64,000 nucleotides of DNA from positions 362,647 to 426,646 of the forward strand of contig NW_014577067.1 of assembly GCF_000485595.1 (NCBI RefSeq). Reading direction: 5' to 3'. The stretch comes from Priapulus caudatus (taxonomy: Eukaryota; Priapulida; Priapulimorpha; Priapulimorphida; Priapulidae). Below, piece after piece: positions 24,728 through 38,818 of this stretch. How positions within the stretch are numbered: the stretch's first letter is position 1; each line of letters begins with the position of its first letter. The notes under the pieces were generated by a model. That model made no database searches and was not told the origin of the DNA. It saw nothing but the letters and a program-made list of their open reading frames with translations. Made by a program: the position numbers and the translations under genes.

Positions 24728-27700
24728 TCACCTCTTCGAGAGCTTCAGCACGATACGACCACTGTTCCTCGCCTCCCGCGCAGCCACCGTCCACTCGGGG
24801 TCATCGGGGTCGTCGTCGTCGTCGCCGTAGTCGGAGGACTGCGGGGATGGCGACGTGGGTCTGGACACGCGCGGCGTGCCACCGTCCCACAGGCGCACAG
24901 GCTCCACCGCCGCACACTTGAAATCTGCAACGAAAAAAAGGTTGTAACGCATGTAATGTCTTCGCTATATCGCAAAATTGGCATATGAATCATAGATCAG
25001 CTTATGTGTTGAGGATACGATACTGTATTTGTGCTTCCACCTATCGAATGTTCATATTCAACTTTCTATGCTATAACTGCATAAAATCTTAGTGTTTTTC
25101 AAGTTGGTGTAATTAGTGATATATCCACTGCGAGGTGAGTCTATATTTCGCTATATTTTTTCGAATTGAGCGCTTCCGAGCAATAATCTCGTAATAAAAA
25201 CTTTAACACAGATGGATAAAAACTAACTATATATAACTAATGCTGAAAATTAAAATGCAATGAACCATGGACTAGTATTATATATACTACATAACAACCA
25301 CATCGTGTATCCAAGCCAACAACTGCGGTTAATATTTTAAACAATATTTTTTGTTTAACACAGTCCCACTTATGAAATCACTCGAGAATACGGATAATGA
25401 TTCTTAGTTAATATTTCCCAATCCACTATATGGAAGCACTGGTTAGACATGCAACAGCTGCGAAACATTTACACACGGATTAAATGATGTTGGAATGGCA
25501 CGCAAGGAATGCAGACAAAAAATGTAATATTTTGCGACAAACTACAGTCTTCGTATGCAGCCAAAGAAATCATGTGCACAGACAGCAGAGACAGAACCAT
25601 ATTTAGGAGGCTCGACGTTCCCCATTCACACTTGAAAAAGAACTGCGTCATATCGAAAAGGCTGCACCCCACACACTAACCCGCGTTCATCGCCCCCCCC
25701 CTCCCCCCTCCGCAGACGACCCACCGTTACGCGGTGAATAGAAACTGCGACGCAACCAGTGTCATGCTGCTTGTGTTTACGCAGCGAAGGATCTCACGAA
25801 ATTCTGCGCGTAGGTGGCGCTATTGGGCGCACGACGGCGACGCGAGGGACACGTACCGGTGACGGCGGCGGGCTGCTGCGTCGGCGTTGGCGGCTCCTTC
25901 TCAATCTCCAGCACCTCGGCGTCGGAGAGCGGGAACTGGCGCGCATCGTACGGCGCCACCGTCGGGTACGTGTACAGCGACGTGTCTACGCAGAGGGCGC
26001 TGCCACCACTGCCGCTCTCCGAGCCGTCCTCACACAGCGACGTGCGCAGGCTCTCCCGCCGGACGAATGAGCCGCTGTTGCGACGCACGGCGACGGCCGC
26101 GTCGTCATGGTGGATAATCTGTCGGACACACACAAACAAACTGTTGCGAGATCATGCTTTAGATTCAACGAACGTCTCTGTACGAGTAAGGGGGTCTGGG
26201 TAAGCCATGCCTCCTCGGATGCTATCGTTAGGTTAGTCAAGTAAACAAAGTTTCTAAGTGTTGTGCCTGCCAAACTGTCTGCATAGTGGTGCGTCATTGC
26301 TAAGCATTGTTTTTAGAACTTTCTATCGCAATGCAAACCAGGTAGAGACGTCTATCAATCAGACCAGACTGATGGAGTAACTATGATGCTGCTGAAAATA
26401 TTACTAAAATGAGATCCAATATACTGCAATGTAATGGTCTGAGTGAATGGCCTATAAATGTGCTCATGGCACCTGTTAGTTCTGAGATGCGTAAAAGCAG
26501 TGCTCACAAACGAATCAAAGAATCTCTATTAGCTTTCTGGCTATTTACGAAATGGTGAGTGATTTATGGATTTATTTAGTGCTATAGCCATCTTTGGCTA
26601 CTGTACGCTAGCCATGTACATTATATAGGATATGTTATATTGAAATTTATTTTGGTTGTATGTTATATAGGAATTTTTAACCAGTTTTTGTTATTTGTTC
26701 TAGCCTTAGTCAATGAACTGCTACTCTTCACATATCAGTATCAAGTACATTTCACCCATGACGGGTAAGGTTATATAAATAGAAAACAGGTCACGATAGT
26801 TGGAAAACATTCTCACTGGGCCGATCCTACGTTCTCAAAAAAACCTTTACCATTGACTGGAAAGCACACTTTCAGACAGCAACAAAAAACATGAACGACA
26901 AAAGGAGTAGGGGGGTGCATTCACGTCTCATCTCCAACCTCAAATAAAGAATGAACGGAGGATGGAATCGACAAATGGTGCACAAATTGACACTGGATAT
27001 AAATACAATTGTCTGCAACTCCCATTTGTCAAGATTTTCGTATCCAGGAATGCAGGTCAACAACAATTACTATAAATAAACCTTCAGTTCAATCAATACA
27101 AGCATAATTAGATAACAATAATAATGGCATATTGGCAGCCTGCAGGGCACCACGTCCAGGCTACAATCATTTCCTACATTAGGATTCTCTTTGAGTTAAC
27201 CTACACTGACAGAGTTGACACAAATAGTTGCTAGAACTGCAATGTTTACGATGAATGTTTTTTTATATATACCAATTTGGCACCATTTTGGTAATCTACC
27301 AGTCTATTGGAGTGATTTGAATGCATTTGGTATTTTGAGGTCATCAGCATTGCAATAGGAATTTTTAAAACCTTGCCTATTAAAAGAATTATTTCAAAAT
27401 CATTGCTTATAAATGCACAATCTAAAAAATATAGCAAAATATAGTCTGATCTAATAGGGGATATATTACTTATTACACCAACCTGAAAACCCCCAAGAAC
27501 TTATGCTGCTATAGGATAGAAAATTGGAATTTAACATGATCTAACACCATGGCATATTTGATTATAGCGACAACAAAATTGCAGATGGTTGCTTCAAAAC
27601 AAATGCACCTATTCCTAATAATGAAAGTGTCAGTGACACTGTAGCTCACCTTGGGTGTGATAGAAGAGGGAGGAAGAATCTATAAAGCAAGATTATACAT

Positions 27701-30700
27701 GGGAGAACTCCCATTATATAGCATATCTCCCATTATATATACTCTTGATAATGATATAGGCATAAGTTTTGATGCGAAAATAAATGTTTCAGATCTGAAA
27801 GTCTGAAATCTTGACGAGAGATGGCGCTACGCCTAAATGATCGCGATTTTGGTTTTCGAATATCGCGCAAATAAAAACAATAAAATATTCCAGTCAAATT
27901 ACTGTAACGGAGAATCTAAAACACAATATTACACGTATATAGGTACGATTGTAGAGTTGTTGACCAGTTAGACGAATATAAACGTAATAGGACGTTGTCA
28001 TCTCTCCCATAGGAGTAACAACTGTTTTGGGGCTAGCCTTACACTTCACATACCAAAATTTAACAAAATCGAATGAATTTAGATGGCCATTTCAGGGGTA
28101 GAAATTTACTTTTGAACAAGGGAGTCCGACGGACTCCCTGCCCTCAAAATGAGGGAGTCCGTAGTGTGAAGTTCATAATTAAATATTTGCTGAAAAAATA
28201 TGGTAATTCCGCGGGGCGGTGCTCCGGAACGAACTAGTTTGTATAGCAGAATTTTCAGGGAGTCACACGGACTCCTGCATATGTCAAATCAGGGAGTCCG
28301 CTCTGGAATGAACTAGTTTGTATAGCAGAATTTTCAGGGAGTCACACGGACTCCTGCATATGTCAAATCAGGGAGTCCGACAGTAAATCAGGTATAGTAA
28401 TTGACTCCGGACTCCCGTTAATTTCGCACCCTGACATTTCCATTTTTGCCAAAAAGTGGACGTGGCTCGAAAGTAGGTCGACTGGCGTGCTCCAAAATAG
28501 GACGTTCAAACCTCTCCCATAGAAGTAACAACTGCATGCAATTTGAAACATGTGGGTCAAACGGTTCTTGAGTTATCGTTGACCGTAGGCAGACACTGAA
28601 ATGCATAGTGAAATTGACAAAATCTACCTAATTTGCATAATTTAAAAAAATATCAAAACCTGTGTGATATGTTTTGGGGCCAGTCCTCATTCACTCACAT
28701 ACCAGAAATGAGCAAAACCCATTGAACCTGAACTGACCATTTCCATTTTTGCCAAAAAGTGGACGTGGCTCGAATGTAGGTCAACTGGGTGCTCCAAAAT
28801 AGGATGTTTCAAACCTCTCTCATAGGAGTAACAACTATATGCAATTTGAAACATGTGGGACAAACGGTTCTTGAGTTATCGTTAATGTTGACGGACGGAC
28901 GGACGTACGACGGACGACACCCCATGGCAATAGCTCATCTTGACGATGTCAAGGCGAGCTAAAAACGAAAGGGCATATGATTCTGTGTAGTGTACTCTGC
29001 GTTTTTTAAATTGGCCGATGTCAGGTGATCGCAAGAAAGTTTGAGATTCACAAGAAATGGTGGTGGAAATCAAAACGAGTAAGCAAAACTCGAAACGTGC
29101 ATGTTTTGGTGAATATAGCTAAGTACGAAGGTTCTGAGACACGTTAGTGTTATTCTAGACAGCTGCTGTTACTCATGCAATAACAGTAACTAAGTATAGT
29201 AAAAGTGGGGAAAACACGAGACCGGTCGGAAATCCTTTTTGAAATCCTTGCTTTAACAAAGTCAACAATCGTCCGCGCGTGAAAACCACACACAAACCGG
29301 TCTGGCTTGACCGATGTAGCAACAATACCTAAGGGGGCGTGGTTTCTGATCACAGGTTCGCGTCGGGCAAAATTCACTCGCTCGAAAATCAGACACGTTT
29401 CAGGCAATACGGCAGTCGCGACTCCAGACACGCGATTTCAGAATGAGGCTACTACAGGCATGAGAACAGGTTGAGATGTTTTGGAGGAAATATTGCACAC
29501 TGTCGTGCTACTTTTTGAAATTTGGAAGGGCAGATAGGCCATTTCCATGCATTCTGGGGTCCATTCTGTTCTTAATAAATGACCTATTTCGTGACTAACA
29601 ATTCAGACATCATTTTCTATGAAAATTTCAATGTTTTATGTGGCGGTTAACTTAAAGCCTGCCTTAATTTACATTACATAGATACACCGCAATATTTACT
29701 GGAGTTCCGTTACTTCTGTGTGAAATTAGACATACTTTTCCTGACTTTTTATGAAGTTTAAATTAACAAGAGCCGCAGAGCGACTGGGCTCATCTGAGGT
29801 CTGTTGCTACGGTTATAAACTCAAAATTTCAGTCGTGATAGTGACACCTTTGTTAGGCGCAGATATGTTCGCATAATTATATGCGCTGAAACATGGTGAT
29901 GGTATACGTAACCTTCGTGAATTGGGTGGAGTACCATAGACATTTTCTACGAAATCAGGCGTGTACGTAGCTACCATAACGCAGATACGCAGTTGCGTAC
30001 ACATCATTTCACCAATGAATGACTATTAGATATAAATGTTATATATATAGATATAAACGTTACTTGGATATGCGAGTAGCCCGAGGCAGTGAGGGCGTAG
30101 CCAGCATGTCGTAAACAAAACGCAGCGACACATGGCACCAACGAAATCATTTAACTTCGATAGATGGATTTATTTCTTACGTAGTATAGATATTTTCTTG
30201 TGTTACAACACACTGTACTTGCCTGTATAAACATCAATTATCTTTGCAATAAATTTTATTTGAATTTGAATTTGATTTTGAATGCGTGCGAGTACTAGAT
30301 CTACTATCATCCCTGCACATTCTTTTAAGTTTGTCCCGATAGATGGGGGGCCGTTATCAAAAACATACCGTATCGTGCAATGCAGGACTAGACGGGTCCC
30401 TGCCGTCGACTCCACTCACTATGCTCGCTCTGCCAGGCCCAGCGAGGCCTAAGCCGAGAGGTGGGATCGAGTACATTTTCAGCACATATCAGCGGCCACA
30501 AAAAGCCAGTCAGTGCGAGAGTGCGAATGTATTCGTACACTAAAGAATCTCATATATAATTATTGTTTAAGTAAGTCAACGTTGTTCAAGTAAGAGTTAT
30601 GTGTGGAATTTCTAGTGTTGGAGATCGGTCAAAATTTCATGATCGATCATCGGTTTTACAAAACGACCGATGATCGATTAATCATCGATCATTTTAGATT

Positions 30701-33700
30701 GCGGCAACGACGCGGTGACGCCGCGTCATCGTCGACACATCCGTCGTTAACCATAAGTTGTTTATAATATGAACAAAAAAGGGTCCCTGGAATTTTTTTT
30801 AAATGCTTTAATTTAGGAAATAAGTTGAAAAGATGTAGGAAAATTTAGGATTAGGCTTGGTTTTCAGGAAACAGTCGCTTAGTTCCTTGAAAATTTTCAC
30901 TGCACCGTTTTTACTAGTATATGTGTAAATGTATGTACTTGTGACAAATCTGGAAATTAAAAAAAAAAGAAAAGAAAAAAGTTCGAGTTGTACTCGGTCG
31001 TCCGATTTTCTACTCGATTAATCAACTCGGCAGCCCAAACGAGTAATGATCGACGAACTCGATTAATCAGAACACCACTAGGAATTTCACTGTAAAATGT
31101 GAGCCTTGCACAACCACAGGTACTGGCAAACGCAGCAGCGTATGCAGTATACAAATCCTTCAAAGGTTAAATGCTTATAATAGTATACCGGTAGACCTAC
31201 CGTGAGATCGTCTGTTGCAAAAATACACTAGAAATCCTTCAAAGGTGAAATGATTATATTATATATAGACCTACTGTGAGCTCGTCTGTTGCAAAAATTC
31301 ACTAGAACTTATTTGTATTGCTACTTTCATAACATTTCTTCTCAAAATCTAAACGAAGATACAGCTGTTTAACTTTAATCAATTCGCTATATTAACATGT
31401 TATCATGGAAATGCATCGAGCGCGAGCGTAGTGGTGGTGGTGGGGGGCGGGGGTAGGGGGTACAGGGAAGGTTGGGGGAGAGTTAGGGGCGGGTGGAGGG
31501 GGCTCTACTAGCAAAAGCAGTTCAGTCCTTTGTTGACAGTCAACAAATCCATGTCTAACCCTCCCTTTGAAGGTCAAAAGGTTATTAGACACTTACTCTT
31601 CGCACGTCAGTGGAAAGTACATTTCATGGTCCTTTCAATAAAGTGATAAAAAATGGTAGGTCAGCACTGGAACAAAAAAGTTTTCCACTGGGTCTGTTAG
31701 ACCATGTCCTCAGAAAATGATATCTTACCTTTCCCCCCTGCCCTTTGACATGTGACCTCCAATTTCGCTCTGGTGATGGGTTTCCTGCCCATCACACTAT
31801 ATTAAGAGCATAGGTCGAGCCGTTCAGATTTGTGCCGCAATTCTGTATTTCCTCCTATACCTTAAGTTAAGGGGGGAAATATCCCTCCGTTGACACATCT
31901 TGACCTTTGACCCACAAATTGATCATTCCAGGTACTTTTCACGATCCCCCCCCCCCCCCCCGACATCCCGAATATCGTGACCGTAAGTCGAGCGGTTAAG
32001 ATTTGTGCCGAACTGTTGACGGACACACGGACGGACGCTAATGCGATTCTACAAGCTGCATCTGACTTCGTCAGATGAGCTAAAAATGGTGTCCATTTTG
32101 ACAAAAAACGTACACCTTACCCCCTAAACTTTTTATTGCATCAATCTCAAGTATGACTAAAATGAAAACCAAAACCCGGAAATCCGCGAATCCGCAGAAA
32201 ATTCTCATGCCTGCTACAACCCCCGCGACGGCAGGGAGCAGAAGACGCCCACCAGGGGTCTCTCACCTTCAGCACTGGCGTGGTCGGCGGCGAGATCACC
32301 GCCGAGATGACGGGCGAGTACGCGGCGGGCGACTCGGCGTGGGACGGCGCCGCCGACGGAGTCCGGCGACGCGGGCGGGGTCAAGGCGCCGCTCTCGCTG
32401 CGCTGCGACGAACGCGAGCGACCCATCAGCTGCGCCGGCGTCACGTACGTCATGAACTTCTTCTTCTCGTCGACCTCGCAGCGCATGTGCCGCACGGCGA
32501 TCAACTCGTCCGATATGTCCTCCCACTGCGGGAGCGGCAAAGAGGAGACAACGTCAACGCGGCCGTCGTTGTGCTCGTGCGCTGCTTGCGATTTATCTAA
32601 CCGCTAATTGACCGCGGCGAGCAGTTTACGGAGCGAAGACGCTGCTATGTAGCCAATATTACAGGAGAAAACTGTCACTACGTAAGCATTACACGAGATG
32701 GTGTTATGCAGCCAGATATTGTACGAGACAGATGCTACTATATAACCAGATATGACATGAGACAGATGCTACTATATAGCCAGCTATTACGTGAGACAGA
32801 TGCCTGTGTGACGCTGCTAGGTAGGTAGTGTTGTCAATCGGTTGTAATTTCGTAATCGATCATCAGTTCGACCCAAGTAACCGATGATCGGTTACAATGC
32901 GTTACTCGTGGTGTGAATGCCTGCGTGGCGTAACGTCGTTTGCATGTATTGCGTAACGTCGTGTGCATGTATGTGGTTGTTTAGTCCTGTTTACTGTTTG
33001 TTTTGCACTGTTTACTACTGTGTGTATAATACATGTATGTTAATAAAGGATAACTTGTATAGTAGCGATGATATCTCTGATTCTCATCACTTTTCCAAGT
33101 TTTACATTTATTTCGATTCCCCCCCCCCGATGAAACGATTTATGGATTTTTGATAACCAAAGCGCTTTGTTCGAGCCACTGTTCAACCGATGATCAAGTA
33201 TAATCGATGATCGTGACATCACTATAGGTAGGCAATGCAAACTTACATCTGGCTCATCATCTCCAGCATCTCCCGAACCTACGTGGTTTACAAGCCCGTT
33301 CGACCCAGTAGACATCTTCCTGGCCTTTGGTAAGGGGACAGGTGGTACCTCATCCTCCACGACACGCCACCTGAAGGAAACACGTATGGCGATGCACCAC
33401 ATCATAGAAATAAGTTTTCAATGGACAACGACAACAACAGAACCAGCAACAATTATCTACAAGAATCATAACAACAAGCGGCTACCTCCAGGTAACACAC
33501 ACTTAGAAATTCCCAATAGAGCAAGTGGAAGGGAATATTTGCTTGCCTGTCAACAGATGAAAGTACACCTACAAGCGTGGCTATTTTGAGATGTAATTAA
33601 CAGAGAACTGACAATACTGGATTTTTTTTTGCTCTAACGTTCAAATTACATGTGTGACGTACACACGTACACGAGATGAAGTCAATAAAATGCACATGGC

Positions 33701-36700
33701 ATAAAAGAGAGAACAGCCAAGTGAGCCTTAGACAGGAACTGTGCTGCTGTTGCATGACTGATATAGACATGACTGCGTAATGTATATGACTACTAGAAGT
33801 GTGATAAAAGATACCAGATGTTGGACATATAAACAAATTTTGAGCCAACGTTGTAGTCATATCATTGGTGCACATATAATAAACTTACAATGTGCTCTTA
33901 GGCAGAATTATGGTCTACTACTGTAGCTGTCAGCTCACCCCTAGCAGCTAACTTGGGTGAAAAATCTCTTATCTCCCTGATTATCATTTCACTTGCTGCA
34001 GCGACTGCAGTCGGGCAACTGTGTGTGCCAAACAGGTACCCACATAATCAATGCAGTAGATGCATGTGCGAATAGGGGTGTCAGTGTGATGCGGGACGCC
34101 AACCCATGCAGGCCATGCGCTAGACCAGGTGTTCTTAACCTGTGGTCCATGGACCCCTTTGGGGTTCGCGGATGGGCTTCAGGGTGTCCGTGAACGTCGT
34201 GAACCAGGCGCATGCAAAATTATTGTGTTTATGTGCTTATGTGCATTTTTCTGGGGAGGGGTTTGTAGATTTCACCAGATTCTTAAAGACGTCCATGACT
34301 CAAAAAGAGGTTAAGAACCACTGTGCTAGACGGTTTTATACTTGTACCCGAACCTGCCGACATTCGCCTTGTTTTGCCCACTTACTTTGGAGTGATGATT
34401 TCCTTGTACTGAAGCTTCATGATGCGTGCCGACGCCGCCATGCTCTCTGGAATGACTATGTTGTTGATATCAAACGCGTTCTCGGACTTTCGGAACGGTC
34501 GACGAAGCAGGTCCTTCCCGCCCTCCAGCTTCCCGTGCGAGTGGCCAGCGACGACGTCGGACAGCATCGCGGAGCCGGGCGGCGACGGCGACATCATCGC
34601 GTTGCCGTACGCGTCATTCGGGAAACACATGGCGCGCTGCTTCTCCTGCTTCTTCATGGCGGCGAGCGCCAGCCGCGCGGCCTTCCGCTGCTTGCGACTC
34701 TCGCGCAGCTCGGACTTGCACAGCCGACTGTTGCGGCCGGAGTTCTTCAGCGCCGCCGCCGCGGTGGACGGCAACGACAGGGTCTGCAGCCTCCCACGCT
34801 TGCCGTTGTTCTCGACGAGCTTGTTGCGCAGCTCTGCCACGAGAGATGCAAGATGCGTTTTGCGTTACGATTCGGTTATGCTCAGGGATCGAGTGACCAC
34901 AGCGCCGCTCAACTAGCTGCATTAAAATCATCGATGCAGTGAGATGATAGCCAGGGCTACCGCTGTCGTTCGCCACCTTCGCAAGTTGCGATAAATAAAT
35001 AACAGTGGCGATTTTACTACACTAAGTGGCGAATACAAATGGCAATGGTTCAACTGCTCACAAAATTACGCTTGTATAATAAAATCGTCAAACTTCAGTG
35101 TCGTATCGTAAAATGTTTCCGTGCACTTCTTTTCCCATACCCACCACCTGTTTATGCCTTGCCTAGCACATGCGATGAAGTGAACTGTGGCTATAGTTTT
35201 TCACTGGTGGCTCAGTCTTTGCTCAAACTTTAGAACATCCAGAGGGAGCCCTAATAGCAGTAGCTATTTTATTGAGCAGACTTTGCTTTATCTGTTATTC
35301 TCTTCTAATAAAATCATACTATTTAGGGGTCCTAGTCATAGCATTCTACCCTAAATCGAATTTGCTCTAAAGTCTAGGACAGTCCATACCCTAAACTAAA
35401 CTCTCATACATATCAAACGTCAAAAGAATGAAAGTACACAATAACATTTCTCTCGTATATACTGAGAACTTAAATTTCATTTAAAACTTAATTATCTCTC
35501 AAATTGTAAAGAACAGTCAAGAAAATATGGTTACGGTTGGAAAAAAAACATGAGAAATCCTTGCTTTGAACCGGGAATTATCATAAAAACCTCGCCATTA
35601 AACAATAGCTGATGGAGAATCAAAACAAACATTCACAATGGCATCTACCGACATTCTTATTTTTCAATGTATCAGCCTGACCACGATTTTTCTTAGCAAA
35701 CCTCTCATAAATATGCAATTGTCATTCATCCTAATAGAAATCTTAGGACAGCAATTACAAACTTCCATTTGCCTGCAAACAACTGCAATTCTAAGGTTTT
35801 TACACAAATAGAAGGATTCTGACACACTAGTTCTAAATTTCAAGTGTTGTCCTAGCAGTCTCCACTTTTGCCTCAACGTTAGTATCGTTAGTCACTAACC
35901 AATAAAAAGGACAAACTTTACTACACAAATTTTGACACGCAGATGGCTGACCTATCCCCTTGCGCGTACCGCACAAGCACCCTCCATATGGTACGAACAC
36001 CTACAGTGCACATCACATAAATCGACTAAGCCGGCACACCCACCGCACAAGCTATGTACAGTAACACTCCCAGCAATGAGACTACAGTGTACTTACTAGC
36101 ATTAGACAGTAAAAACGCTGCTGCATTTTTCAACTTCAACCGTTTGATCCTCTGTTCCGCGTGGTTCTTCAGCCTCCGTCTGAAAGCCCATGCATAAAAG
36201 CTGCTGATGAAACTTGATAAAGAGAAGAATAACTTGCTGCTTCTCCGATTACAACATTTTGGTAACCAAGAGAAGAACATGGATGCACAGCCAGTGTTCT
36301 TCCCCTGAAAATGGTTTTTAAGCTTGGCAATGTCTAATATTATACAGGCTAGCTGTCTACAACGTCTCATAATGCATCGAGGATACACAGCATCAAGGTG
36401 ATTTGTAAAGATGCTCATAGCAGAAATGGAAAAAAGATGAAATTTTCTAGTGGGTAAAGGCAACTTTTAATAATGCTAAGCTTGATAACATAAACATTAG
36501 TTGCCTCAAATAGACCTTAGACCTTAAAGCCCCCTCCTTATGTACTAAAGCATAAGAAATGCCACTTGCAACATCTATTCATACGCTTGGTACAAGAATA
36601 CCTGGAACTATATATCCAATTTATCTCCTATAATACTTAAAATTTCATTACATCCGTTTTTCAGATTGTAATATCATTAGAGTTTGTAAGACAAAATCAT

Positions 36701-38779
36701 GTAACAAATCTCTTGTCTAATAATGATAATTAGGTTTCCTGCAGCATTCCCTATTCAACAACCTGTTCATTGGTATAAACCCACGCCTGCTCTTAGTAAT
36801 GACATGCCGTATCAAATTGTCATTTCCATGCTCTAACTGTAAGTTAATTGCCTACTAGGCAAGAAGATTTAATGATTTCACTTTCACTGACAGTTTCTTT
36901 GCTATGAGAAAATTCTTACTTTTTGTATGTTGTTGATGATGATGACGATGATGATGATGGGCCAAGTGTCTGCTTAGGGGATGCCTTTGTTTGCCAGTCT
37001 CCTGTCTTGAGCAGGGATTCAAAATGATGCTGGAGTGGTACTTCTAAAAAACAACACCAACTCAGTGTAATATTGTCATTCTATTTTTCTCAAAGCAAAG
37101 CAACGCTATCAATTGACAAACTTCTCACGAACTTGCCCCTCTCGCACCGCAGTCGAATGAAACTTACCTTGGCAAAATGAAAGGACTTGATGGTGTGAGG
37201 GGTCAAGTAGGCCAATTCTTTCAGGTAGTGACATTGTGTCGGGGTCCAGAGTCTGAACGTTGTTGAAGCGGCCACCGCACATCACGCACGAGGTGATCGG
37301 AGCCGCGCAGCCACACTTCACCGTGGACAAGCGCGCGGCCTTCCGATTGATGTAATGTATGCCGGCCGCCCTCAGCAACTTCCTCTTCCTGTAGCTACGC
37401 AGGGGTCTAGTCCTGGCTGCGCAGGCCGTCACATCATCCTGGCCAGGTGCTACAGCAGGTGTACCGGGTGCCGCTGCCTCCGGTAAACCACCTGTCGTGG
37501 AGGTAACGGCAACGCTGTTTGCACTGCTCTGCGACACGCGAGGCGCCAGCGCTGTACCGCCCGCAGCCTGCTGCTGCCCTGTCCGACTGTCGTCGTCGAT
37601 ATACCCGTTCACAGGCTTTTGCACGAACCCATCTCTGCGTGCGGCTGCCCTCGAGCTATCACTGCTATGGAGCGGAGACAACTCGTTAGGATGGGCTTCT
37701 ACGTAACGTTCCATGTTGGAGATTTTCGTCTCCAGCGGGGACAGCCGACGAGCCGTTCTATTCACGATCCTCGCACGTGCCATAACAGCATCCATCTTCT
37801 GGTCACCCAAAACCACAGGTCCCTTGTTAGCACGGATCTGCTTGTAGATATCATTCTGCTGACGTATGCGGTACTCTAGATCCGACACCTGTGCCTGCAG
37901 CCACGTCCATCTGCTGGCGATTGCCGCTCTGTCTACTGACCATTTCCACGATGCTCTCCGATATCTAATCAACATACAAGCAGGTAAAAAATTACCTCGA
38001 TGCATTTACATATCATTAGTGAACGTAAAATCACACCACTTTGCACGTACAGCTCATTACGTTTCTTTTATAACCACCACGGTTATCTAAAAAATCAATG
38101 AGAATAGAAATCACAATTTTCGTAATGATCTGCGCTCTCTCTGTCTGACGGTCTGTTCACAGCAGCCATGTAATCGCAGACCAACTTTCGTTGTATGCAA
38201 ATCATTGAGTGTTTGTCACGAGTACCATTAAACCATATCAAGTTCTTTTTGAAAAGCATTCACTAAGTACTATCATATTATGGAGTATTTGTTAAAACAG
38301 CATTAAATTTAGAAACATGCAACCTGTGTGTACGATTTGACGTTACACAGATGCAAAGATGCACTGCTGTGTAGACATGTGCGTACATAAGTACAGACAA
38401 GTGTGTACACATCTAAACCACTGCCACCCCCTATTACATTCTGCTACTGCTGCGCACAAACTATTCCTGCTGAGAGGAGGCAGTCTAGCTGCCACATCTC
38501 AAGCCATGTGACTCAAGCCCTTCATTAGTCAGTAGGCTGTTGTGTGTGTGTGCTGTACTCTTGTACTCATACAGTAAGCACGCTACGCTAGGGGGGGCTC
38601 TACAGGATCTCATCAATACAGCATGCTATTTCACAGGCAGCATGCTGTGAGTGTGAGCTCAGCAAGTACCTACATACATATTCATGTGGACAGAAATCTG
38701 TAGTCTATAGAGCAGCTAGCCTATTATGTTCAACACACATCACTGAACCCACTAGGTCGGTAGGTGTAAAGCAGTCATG

Positions 38780-38818
<39 letters not shown>

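Noticed and set aside
32340-32360. Programmed ribosomal frameshift in KANSL1
   Set aside because: No slippery heptamer or stop codon is evident at the site and KANSL1 is not known to use frameshifting; a one-base sequence error or mutation is simpler.
34142-34942. 266-codon plus-strand open frame
   Set aside because: It begins inside a hAT MITE and runs antisense to KANSL1 exon 5, whose own frame has family similarity and correct splice sites.
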